Below, piece after piece: positions 1 through 5,185 of a stretch of 6,038 bases of DNA. This stretch comes from an uncultured Selenomonadales bacterium (GTDB taxonomy: Bacteria; Bacillota; Negativicutes; Selenomonadales; Selenomonadaceae). The notes under the pieces are model-generated. The model ran no database searches, had not been told where the DNA came from, and saw nothing but the letters and a program-made list of their open reading frames with translations. Location: the NCBI GenBank assembly GCA_937915725.1, contig CALGGV010000015.1:1-6038 (forward strand), read 5' to 3'. Positions within the stretch are counted from its first letter, which is position 1, and each line of letters opens with the position of its first letter. The position numbers were made by a program, and so were the translations under genes.

Positions 1-16
1 CTGAAACTAAAAAATA

Positions 17-40
17 AATCCTCCAATACAAGGAGTGATT
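17..40 (+). promoter_or_regulatory. Imperfect hairpin covering the ribosome site of the first gene
   Basis: The segment AATCCTCC (17-24) can pair with GGAG (32-35) and, after one bulged T at 36, with GATT (37-40). This leaves a loop of about 7 bases. The GGAG belongs to the SD sequence of the ATG at 45, so the fold would partly hide that ribosome site. The stem is short and bulged, so a regulatory role is only a possibility. Confidence 0.25.
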
Positions 41-44
41 GACA

Positions 45-371
45 ATGAAAAAATTATTAGTCACAGCCGCAATATTTGTTACTTCTTTTAATTTTTGTCA
101 AGCAAATTCTACCAACGATAACTGCGCAAAAAATTTTATATTTCAAGCGCAAAATTCCACTGATATTTGGAAACGTCAACAAATTCAAGAACAGGAACGC
201 CGCGAACGTCAACGCAGAGAAATAGTTGAAGGACAAAGGCAACAGGCAAAGGAACGCCTTGAACGTCAAGAAAAAGAACGCCACTCCCAAATAAGACAGC
301 AACAACGCCGCGAACAGGAACGCCTTGAATTGGAACGTTTGCAAAAACAACGTCAACGCCAAAAAAATTAA
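45..371 (+). CDS. Small secreted Gln/Arg/Glu-rich charged-helix protein
   Basis: The gene encodes 108 residues. Residues 1-20 look like a Sec signal peptide: Lys2-Lys3, a hydrophobic core from Leu4 to about Phe17, and a Cys-Gln-Ala end allowing cleavage after Ala20. No lipobox is visible. A short Asn-rich linker follows, and residues 43-107 consist almost entirely of Gln, Arg, Glu, Lys and Leu, with recurring Glu-Arg-Leu-Glu and Arg-Arg-Glu units. This predicts one long, highly charged helix or coiled coil exported across the membrane. The ATG at 45 is preferred because AGGAG at 31-35 lies 9 bases upstream; an in-frame TTG at 39 is too close to it. It is followed 40 bases later by purC and may share its transcript. 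I do not recognise the family and no function can be read from it. Confidence 0.7.
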   Translation: MKKLLVTAAIFVTSFNFCQANSTNDNCAKNFIFQAQNSTDIWKRQQIQEQERRERQRREIVEGQRQQAKERLERQEKERHSQIRQQQRREQERLELERLQKQRQRQKN

Positions 372-387
372 TTTTTAAATATCATTC

Positions 388-409
388 AAAATCGAAAGGA
401 GCCGATTTT
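388..409 (+). promoter_or_regulatory. Perfect 7-bp inverted repeat with the purC SD in its loop
   Basis: AAAATCG (388-394) is the exact reverse complement of CGATTTT (403-409). The 8-base loop between them contains the SD sequence AAAGGAG (395-401) of purC, whose ATG is at 412. The stem has only two G-C pairs, so it would be weak. It presents the ribosome site in a loop rather than hiding it. It may be chance in AT-rich DNA or a modest translation-tuning element. Confidence 0.35.
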
Positions 410-411
410 TA

Positions 412-1119
412 ATGGAAAAAACAAAAGTCCTCTATGAAGGCAAGGCTAAAATTGTCTACGAAACAGACGAGCCGGACAAAGTTATAGTTTACTTCAAAGA
501 TGACGCAACCGCCGGCAATGGCGAAAAGAAAGGCACTATCAACGGCAAAGGCGCAATTAACAACGAAATGAGCGCGTTTTTCTTCAATCTTCTCAAAACT
601 AACGGCATTCAAAGTCATTTTATCGAAAAAGTTAGCGACCGTGAAATGGCTGTAAAAATGTTGCGTATGATCGCCCTTGAAGTTGTTGTGCGTAATGTTG
701 CCGCCGGCAGTTTGGCAAAACGTCTCGGACTTCCTGAAGGTACGCCGCTTAAAACCCCTGTACTTGAATACAACTACAAAAACGACGAACTCGGCGACCC
801 GCTTTTAAACCGTTATCATATTATGGTTTTGGATATTGCCCGCGTTCACGAACTCGACGAAATTGAACACATTGCTTTTTCTGTCAACCAAATTTTAATT
901 AATTTCCTGCGCTCCAAAAATATCAACTTGATTGACTTCAAACTGGAATTTGGACGCGACGAAAGAGATAAAATTGTTTTGGCTGACGAAATTTCTCCTG
1001 ATAATTGCCGTTTCTGGGATATAACCACCGGCGAAAAACTCGATAAAGATCGTTTCCGTCACGATATGGGCGGCGTCGAAGAGGCTTACAAAGAAATGTT
1101 GACGCGCGTTACTGCGTAG
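412..1119 (+). CDS. purC: Phosphoribosylaminoimidazole-succinocarboxamide synthase (SAICAR synthetase)
   Basis: This enzyme joins CAIR and aspartate using ATP to give SAICAR in cytosolic de novo purine synthesis. The 235-residue length is the usual bacterial size. Visible family features are the N-terminal ATP-binding segment LYEGKAKIVYET (7-18), the KDDATAGNG loop (29-37), the first SAICAR synthetase signature around EVVVRNVAAGS (90-100), the second signature LIDFKLEFG (173-181), and the ADEISPDNCRFWD segment (191-203). The start follows SD AAAGGAG by 10 bases. The gene appears intact. The TAG stop overlaps an AGGAG that could serve as the ribosome site for the tiny ORF that follows. In many Firmicutes purF sits between purC and purM; here it does not. 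Confidence 0.98.
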   Translation: MEKTKVLYEGKAKIVYETDEPDKVIVYFKDDATAGNGEKKGTINGKGAINNEMSAFFFNLLKTNGIQSHFIEKVSDREMAVKMLRMIALEVVVRNVAAGSLAKRLGLPEGTPLKTPVLEYNYKNDELGDPLLNRYHIMVLDIARVHELDEIEHIAFSVNQILINFLRSKNINLIDFKLEFGRDERDKIVLADEISPDNCRFWDITTGEKLDKDRFRHDMGGVEEAYKEMLTRVTA

Positions 1120-1129
1120 GAGTTTTTTT

Positions 1130-1189
1130 ATGCCGAAAAAGTTTTTGGCAGTTGCAATTCTTTGTTTTACGGTTATCAGACAATTTTAA
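1130..1189 (+). CDS. 19-codon ORF: leader peptide or stub of a lost gene
   Basis: The ATG at 1130 has a good SD, AGGAG at 1118-1122, 7 bases upstream and overlapping the purC stop. It encodes MPKKFLAVAILCFTVIRQF and then TAA. The peptide has two lysines followed by a hydrophobic run, like the start of a signal peptide or a single membrane segment. Two readings fit: the stub of a membrane or secreted protein gene whose body was deleted, or a short leader ahead of the hairpin at 1211-1252. There is no run of purine-pathway-relevant codons that would make a leader function obvious. Translation is plausible from the ribosome site alone and function is unknown. Confidence 0.4.
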   Translation: MPKKFLAVAILCFTVIRQF

Positions 1190-1210
1190 ACTACACATTG
1201 AAAATTTTTG

Positions 1211-1252
1211 AAGGGAGTATACTTTTTTAGCGGTTGCTCCCTTAATTTTTTT
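1211..1252 (+). terminator. Terminator-like hairpin between purC and purM
   Basis: AAGGGAG (1211-1217) pairs exactly with CTCCCTT (1237-1243). A T-G wobble and an A-T pair extend the stem inward to about 9 pairs, leaving a loop of about 15 bases. Seven T residues follow at 1246-1252 after two A residues. This is the shape of an intrinsic terminator, though the loop is large and the stem only moderately stable. It would reduce or condition read-through from purC into purM. The same CTCCCTT can also pair with part of the purM SD at 1254-1259, so alternative folds are possible. Confidence 0.5.
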
Positions 1253-1266
1253 GAAGGGGAAATTTT

Positions 1267-2310
1267 ATGGAGAAAATGACGTACAAAAATTCCGGCGTCG
1301 ATATTGATGCAGGAAATGAATCTGTACAGCTGATAAAAAACGCCGTGCGCTCCACATATCGCGCTGAAGTTTTGGGCGATTTGGGCGGATTTGGCGGGCT
1401 TTTCAAACTCAAAAATTATGACGAGCCAATTTTAGTTTCCGGCACTGATGGCGTTGGTACAAAATTAAAAATTGCTTTTATGCTTGACAAACATGACACA
1501 ATAGGACAAGACGCCGTTGCAATGTGCGTTAATGATATTTTGGTACAGGGCGCGGAGCCGTTATTTTTTTTAGATTATTTGGCGGTAGGAAAATTGGAAC
1601 CTGCGCGAGTGGCAGAAATAGTAGGCGGCGTGGCGAAGGCTTGCAAAGAATCCGGCTGCGCGTTAATTGGCGGCGAAACTGCAGAAATGAGCGGCTTTTA
1701 TTCCGGCGGCGAATATGACATTGCGGGATTTGCGGTCGGCGTTGTCGAAAAGAAAAATTTAATCACTCCTGCGCGAGTTAAGGCGGGCGATATTTTAATT
1801 GGCTTGCCTTCAAGCGGCTTGCATTCCAACGGATTCAGCTTAGTTAGAAAAATTGTTTTCGAGCATAAAAAATTTAAACCCGCTGATAAAATTCCTGAAC
1901 TTGAAAAAACAATAGGCGAGGAACTTTTGACGCCAACGCGCCTTTATCCTGCAACTTGCTTACCAATTATTCAAAAATTCGGCGATAAAATTCATGGAAT
2001 GGTACACATTACCGGCGGCGGCTTTTATGATAACATTCCCCGCGCACTTGCCGAAAATTGCGGCGCAGAAATTGAAATTAATTGGAATGTACCGACGATT
2101 TTTAAACTTTTGCAAAATTGGGGAAATGTTGACTGGCACGAAATGTTCAGAACTTTCAACTGCGGTATTGGTATGATTCTGATTGTTGATGAAAATTCTG
2201 TTGACGAATTAACGGCGCATTTGAACGAAAACTACGAAGAATTTTACAAAATTGGGCGCGTAGTTGAGGGTGCGGGCGTCAAGATTAGAGGCGATTTTTT
2301 CAATGATTAA
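1267..2310 (+). CDS. purM: Phosphoribosylformylglycinamidine cyclo-ligase (AIR synthetase)
   Basis: This enzyme closes the imidazole ring, converting FGAM and ATP to AIR in the cytosol. The 347-residue length is typical. Features seen in order are the N-terminal YKNSGVDIDAG (6-16), the nucleotide-binding DGVGTKLKIA (61-70), the HDTIGQDAVAMCVNDILVQG segment (76-95), GGETAEMSGFY (135-145), DIAGFAVG (151-158), GLPSSGLHSNGFS (179-191) and ITGGGFYDNIPR (248-259). The ATG at 1267 follows SD AAGGGGA (1254-1260) by 6 bases. A second in-frame ATG at 1276 lacks such spacing. The 3' end overlaps purN by 8 bases, implying translational coupling. Expression may be affected by the hairpin just upstream. 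Confidence 0.98.
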   Translation: MEKMTYKNSGVDIDAGNESVQLIKNAVRSTYRAEVLGDLGGFGGLFKLKNYDEPILVSGTDGVGTKLKIAFMLDKHDTIGQDAVAMCVNDILVQGAEPLFFLDYLAVGKLEPARVAEIVGGVAKACKESGCALIGGETAEMSGFYSGGEYDIAGFAVGVVEKKNLITPARVKAGDILIGLPSSGLHSNGFSLVRKIVFEHKKFKPADKIPELEKTIGEELLTPTRLYPATCLPIIQKFGDKIHGMVHITGGGFYDNIPRALAENCGAEIEINWNVPTIFKLLQNWGNVDWHEMFRTFNCGIGMILIVDENSVDELTAHLNENYEEFYKIGRVVEGAGVKIRGDFFND

Positions 2311-2905
2311 GTTAGCGGTTTTATGCTCGGGGCGCGGTACAGATTTACAATCGATAATTGACGCAATTAAGGCGGGAACTTTGCAGGCTGAAATTTCAAT
2401 CGTGATAACAGATAAGCCGAATGTTAAAGCATTGGAACGCGCCGAAATTGCCGGTATTAAAAATATTTGCGTTGACAGAAAACTTTTTGACAATCGCGCA
2501 GATTTTGAGGCTGAACTTTTGAAAAATCTTGCAGAAATTGATTTGGTAGTTTTGGCGGGCTTTATGAGAATTTTAAGCCCTGAATTTGTAAAAAAATTTA
2601 CCGGCAGATTAATGAATATTCATCCTTCGCTGTTGCCGTCATTTAAAGGCGCGCACGCGCACAGAGACGCGCTTGAATACGGCGTCAAAATTTCAGGTTG
2701 TACGGTACATTTTGTGGACGAAGGCACGGACAGCGGACCAATAATTTTACAGGCGGCGGTTGAAGTTTTGGACAATGACACTGAAGAAACTTTATCTGCG
2801 CGAATTTTGGAGCAGGAACATATAATTTATCCAAAGGCAATTCAACTTTTCGTTGAGGGCAGATTGAAAATCGAAGGGCGTCGCGTTAAAATTTTGGAGG
2901 GGTGA
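2303..2905 (+). CDS. purN: Phosphoribosylglycinamide formyltransferase (10-formyl-THF dependent)
   Basis: This enzyme transfers a formyl group from 10-formyltetrahydrofolate to GAR, giving FGAR. The 200 residues match the family length. The glycine loop near the N-terminus reads SGRGTDLQSI (9-18), where Thr-Asp replaces the common Ser-Asn. The active-site triad is present: Asn105 and His107 in NIHPSLLP, and Asp143 in HFVDEGTDSGP. The folate-side segment VVLAGFMRILSP (82-93) is also clear. The ATG at 2303 lies inside the end of purM with AGAGG at 2287-2291 upstream. A longer in-frame start at 2264 would add 13 residues with no family counterpart and is rejected. The next gene begins after only 4 bases. 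Confidence 0.97.
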   Translation: MIKLAVLCSGRGTDLQSIIDAIKAGTLQAEISIVITDKPNVKALERAEIAGIKNICVDRKLFDNRADFEAELLKNLAEIDLVVLAGFMRILSPEFVKKFTGRLMNIHPSLLPSFKGAHAHRDALEYGVKISGCTVHFVDEGTDSGPIILQAAVEVLDNDTEETLSARILEQEHIIYPKAIQLFVEGRLKIEGRRVKILEG

Positions 2906-2909
2906 TAAT

Positions 2910-3152
2910 GTGGCAAAAATAGACGGCTTTAAGCCGCAAATTTCAGAATTAATGGAATTGCTTAACCAACAAAAAAGTATCGCCGAAAATTTGCTTGAAG
3001 GCTCCAAAGAATTTGACAGCGAAGGCAAAATTATAAAGGCGTGGCAGTTGTACCTTGAAAAGCTTGACGAACAGGATAAAATGCTTTTTAATTTGGCAAG
3101 GGATATGGAAGTTTCCTTTGAAAATGATTTATATAAAAGAATCGTGAAATAA
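2910..3152 (+). CDS. Small helical protein, first of a tandem paralogous pair
   Basis: The gene encodes 80 residues from a GTG start. The SD GGAGGGG (2896-2902) lies 7 bases upstream. The ATG at 2908 is in another frame and stops after four codons. The protein is hydrophilic and Leu/Glu/Lys-rich with no signal peptide or membrane segment, so it is probably cytosolic and mostly helical. It aligns without gaps to the next gene: by hand count about 30 of 80 positions are identical, including Lys8-Pro9, Glu13-Leu14, Asn19, Gln21-Lys22, Tyr48-Leu49-Glu50, Asp53, Gln55, Ala63-Arg64, Ser69-Phe70-Glu71 and the C-terminal KRIVK. I do not recognise the family. It lies 4 bases after purN and so is probably co-transcribed with it. 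Confidence 0.8.
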   Translation: MAKIDGFKPQISELMELLNQQKSIAENLLEGSKEFDSEGKIIKAWQLYLEKLDEQDKMLFNLARDMEVSFENDLYKRIVK

Positions 3153-3169
3153 ATTTAAGAGGCTTGAAT

Positions 3170-3415
3170 ATGACAAACGCTAAAGAATACAAGCCGATTG
3201 TCGAAGAACTGATTGATTTAATGAATCGCCAAAAAAAACTTGCAATAGATTTACTCGGTAAAGTTAGAAATTCTGATAAGGACGAAGGATTTTTGTGGGC
3301 AATTCGTGAATACCTTGAGACAATCGACACGCAGGCTGAATCTTTAGAAAAAATTGCACGAATGACGCAAATTTCATTTGAAGACGCCGAATTTAAAAGG
3401 ATTGTAAAAAAATGA
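3170..3415 (+). CDS. Small helical protein, second of a tandem paralogous pair
   Basis: The gene encodes 81 residues and is a diverged duplicate of its upstream neighbour, collinear over the whole length. The ATG at 3170 follows AAGAGG (3157-3162) by 7 bases; a TTG at 3164 is only 1 base from that SD and is rejected. Conserved blocks are KP at 8-9, L-x-N-x-QK at 17-22, YLE-x-x-D-x-Q at 48-55, AR at 63-64, SFE at 69-71 and KRIVK at 76-80. The single Trp shifts from position 45 to 43, in the most variable middle part. The predicted form is a compact helical protein without export signal. It overlaps the acetyltransferase start by 4 bases (ATGA), which suggests coupled translation. Function is unknown; a homo- or hetero-oligomer of the pair is a possible inference. 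Confidence 0.8.
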   Translation: MTNAKEYKPIVEELIDLMNRQKKLAIDLLGKVRNSDKDEGFLWAIREYLETIDTQAESLEKIARMTQISFEDAEFKRIVKK

Positions 3416-3987
3416 CAGTTGAAGAAATTATCGAAAGTTTTTATAACGGACGCCCAACTTTTGAGGATGCCGAGTGGTTAAAAAATTTCCGCGCAATTTG
3501 TCAAGAAACTGTAAAAATTTGTATGGAAATTAACACGGTGTATCATACGCCTGAAGAAATTGTTGAATTGATGAGCAAGCTTACCGGTAAAAAGGTTGAT
3601 TCAAGTTTCAGAATGTACCCGCCGTTTTACGCAGATTTTGGCAAAAATATTACTTTCGGCAAAAATATTTTTCTCAACAGCGGCTGCAAATTTCAAGATC
3701 AAGGCGGGATAACCATTGGCGATAACAGCTTGATTGGGCATAATGTAGTTTTGGCGACGATTAACCATTCACTGAATCCCGCCGACAATCGAAAAATTTC
3801 TTACGCGCCGATAAAAATTGGAAACAATGTTTGGATAGGCAGTAACGCTACGATTTTACAGGGCGTAACTATTGGCGATTGGGCGGTTGTTGCAGCGGGC
3901 GCGGTTGTTACAAAAAATGTGGAGCCTTATACTATTGTTGGTGGTGTACCGGCAAAATTTATTAAGGCAGTAGGAAAAAGGCAATAG
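3412..3987 (+). CDS. Maltose/galactoside-type O-acetyltransferase (left-handed beta-helix)
   Basis: This 191-residue protein belongs to the hexapeptide-repeat acyltransferases, which move an acetyl group from acetyl-CoA to a sugar or related hydroxyl. Residues 1-60 resemble the helical maltose-acetyltransferase N-terminal region. Hexapeptide repeats follow, for example NITFGKNIFLNSGC (79-92), GITIGDNSLIGHNVVL (99-114) and IKIGNNVWIGSNATILQGVTIG (134-155). The expected catalytic His is His119 in INHSLNP, and the family C-terminal motif GGVPAKFIK (177-185) is present. The substrate cannot be deduced, so no lacA or maa name is given. The ATG overlaps the preceding stop by 4 bases, with AAAAGGA at 3395-3401 as ribosome site. 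The last codons and the stop fall inside a heptanucleotide repeat. No purine role is evident. Confidence 0.9.
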   Translation: MTVEEIIESFYNGRPTFEDAEWLKNFRAICQETVKICMEINTVYHTPEEIVELMSKLTGKKVDSSFRMYPPFYADFGKNITFGKNIFLNSGCKFQDQGGITIGDNSLIGHNVVLATINHSLNPADNRKISYAPIKIGNNVWIGSNATILQGVTIGDWAVVAAGAVVTKNVEPYTIVGGVPAKFIKAVGKRQ

Positions 3988-3999
3988 GCAGTAGGAAAA
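3965..3999 (+). repeat. Five tandem AGG-led heptanucleotides across a stop codon
   Basis: Five consecutive 7-base units fit the pattern AGGNANN: AGGCAGT, AGGAAAA, AGGCAAT, AGGCAGT, AGGAAAA. Equivalently, a 15-base direct repeat occurs at 3965-3979 and 3986-4000 with a 21-base period. Because 7 is not a multiple of 3, the units read in all three frames. The acetyltransferase stop (3985-3987) is formed at the junction of the third and fourth units. The array resembles short tandem heptanucleotide repeats known from other bacteria, notably cyanobacteria; any relationship is unproven. Confidence 0.75.
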
Positions 4000-4029
4000 A
4001 TTTAAAAATAAGATAAAGGAGCTGTTGAA

Positions 4030-4620
4030 ATGGAACTGAAAATTAAACGCGCAATAATCAGCGTATCGAACAAACTCGGCGCGGTTGACTTTGCAAAAAA
4101 ATTAAGTAAAGTTGGAGTCGAAATTATCAGCACGGGCGGCACTATGAAGGCAATTCGTGCGGCGGGTATTCCGGTTACTTATGTTAGCGATTTAACAGGA
4201 TTTCCGGAAATTATGAACGGGCGCGTAAAAACTTTAAATCCTAAAATTCACGGTGGAATTTTGGCAGTTCGTGATAATCCCGAGCACGTCCAACAAATGC
4301 AAGAAAATGGTATTGTGCCAATAGATTTAGTGGCAGTTAATCTTTATCCGTTCAAAACTACAATTCGCAAGCCGAATGTTACACTTGAAGAGGCGATTGA
4401 AAATATTGACATTGGCGGACCTGCAATGATACGCGCCGCCGCCAAAAATTTTAAATTCGTTACGGTTGTAACAAATCCCGATTCTTATGACGAAATTGCA
4501 AAAATGATAACAGAAACCGGCGAAGTAAATTATGAAAAACGCAAAAAATTAGCGGCTGAGGCATTTGCACATACCGCAGATTACGATTCTATGATAGCAA
4601 AATATTTGGCTGCAAATTGA
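4030..4620 (+). CDS. purH: IMP cyclohydrolase, stand-alone N-terminal domain of PurH
   Basis: This enzyme dehydrates and cyclises FAICAR to IMP, the last de novo purine step. The 196 residues cover only the MGS-like IMP cyclohydrolase domain. Seen are SVSNK (11-15), ISTGGT (33-38), EIMNGRVKTLNP (60-71), NLYPF (104-108) and the block from EEAIENID to MIRAAAKN (120-140). It ends at the point where the domain normally passes into the AICAR transformylase half of bifunctional PurH (over 500 residues). No transformylase sequence follows in any frame, and a different gene begins 35 bases later. It is therefore a genuine split enzyme or a truncated PurH; a clean stop and conserved core favour a split. 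The motif usually written TLHP is TLNP here. SD AAAGGAG (4015-4021) is 8 bases before the ATG. Confidence 0.93.
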   Translation: MELKIKRAIISVSNKLGAVDFAKKLSKVGVEIISTGGTMKAIRAAGIPVTYVSDLTGFPEIMNGRVKTLNPKIHGGILAVRDNPEHVQQMQENGIVPIDLVAVNLYPFKTTIRKPNVTLEEAIENIDIGGPAMIRAAAKNFKFVTVVTNPDSYDEIAKMITETGEVNYEKRKKLAAEAFAHTADYDSMIAKYLAAN

Positions 4621-4655
4621 ATCTTAAAATAATTAATATCTGGGAGTTGAAAAAA

Positions 4656-5181
4656 ATGAGTTCGCCTATCAACGTTTTTTTAGTATCTCAAGGTGCGAAT
4701 TATGAAATTGAAAAGACGGAAGGTCTTATTTGGGCACCACAAAAAACTAAAAAACGGCGCACCGATGTTTTATTGGGAAGTTCTTAAAATGATGAACGCC
4801 GGGGATATTCTTTTGCACAGCTTACAGGGAAATATTGTAACAGTAAGCGAAGTTATTGCACAACTTACTGATGAAGGTTGGCAAGCCTGCGCGTCTGCTC
4901 CAATGCCCGAAAAATTCGCCAATTATCAAGAAACTGAAGGTTGGCTTGTAAAATGTGAGTATGTGGAATTGAACGATTATCTGCCTTTGGGAATGTTCCG
5001 CGACGTTATCCTTAAATATAAGAGTTTCAAACACAGTGCCTTTGATAAAAACGGCGATACTAATAACGGCTATTGCTATGTTCTGGAACCGGAAATTGCA
5101 GACGTCATAATTAAAGAAATGTTTAACCAACAGCCAACTTTGCGGCAATTAGATTATTTGAACAGTTATTTAAATGGGTGA
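4656..5181 (+). CDS. EVE/PUA-like domain protein, apparently frameshifted
   Basis: The best reading joins two frames. Frame A starts at the ATG at 4656, with SD GGGAG (4642-4646) 9 bases upstream, and encodes NVFLVSQGANYEIEKTEG then LIWAPQKTKK before running to TAA at 4785-4787. Frame B, open from about 4693 to 5181, continues with NGAPMFYWEVLKMMNAGDIL and NIVTVSEV. Together they form the recurring pattern of EVE/PUA-like modules found alone or at the N-terminus of modified-base restriction enzymes: a WAPQK-x-NG stretch, a Trp, then GDI and I-V-x-x-SEV. The C-terminal GYCYVLEPEIADVIIKEM resembles the end of the same module. Removing one base in the A tracts at 4741-4754 restores a 174-residue protein. 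As it stands, only the 162-codon GTG ORF at 4693 is open, and it has no clear ribosome site. Family assignment is from memory of patterns. Confidence 0.6.
4741..4754 (+). other. Frameshift point in an A6-CT-A6 tract
   Basis: Two runs of six A residues (4741-4746 and 4749-4754) flank CT. The upstream frame (ATG 4656) and downstream frame (to 5181) of the EVE-like gene meet here, and a one-base loss or two-base gain in either run would fuse them. Homopolymers are prone to slippage, sequencing error and, in some bacteria, transcriptional slippage, so all three explanations stay open. Confidence 0.6.
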
Positions 5182-5185
5182 TTGA

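Noticed and set aside
57..362. 101-codon minus-strand ORF opposite the secreted protein
   Set aside because: It is the antisense shadow of the Gln/Arg/Glu repeat region and has no ribosome site or recognisable domain.
1198..1223. Possible promoter for purM: TTGAAA (1198-1203) and TATACT (1218-1223)
   Set aside because: The -10 match is good, but the spacer is only 14 bases and the -10 overlaps the terminator-like stem. It is too weak to list as a feature.
1994..2176. 60-codon plus-strand ORF inside purM
   Set aside because: It is an out-of-frame shadow of a well-conserved purM region.
2264..2302. Upstream extension of purN adding 13 residues
   Set aside because: The family begins at about MIKLAVL, the extra part lies within purM, and the ATG at 2303 has a usable SD.
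3088..3330. 80-codon minus-strand ORF across the two small paralogs
   Set aside because: It is a shadow spanning the junction of two plus-strand genes with good SDs.
4693..4755. GTG at 4693 as the true start of the EVE-like gene
   Set aside because: It has no clear SD, and its first residues (Lys/Arg-rich) do not fit the family, whereas the overlapping frame from 4656 does.
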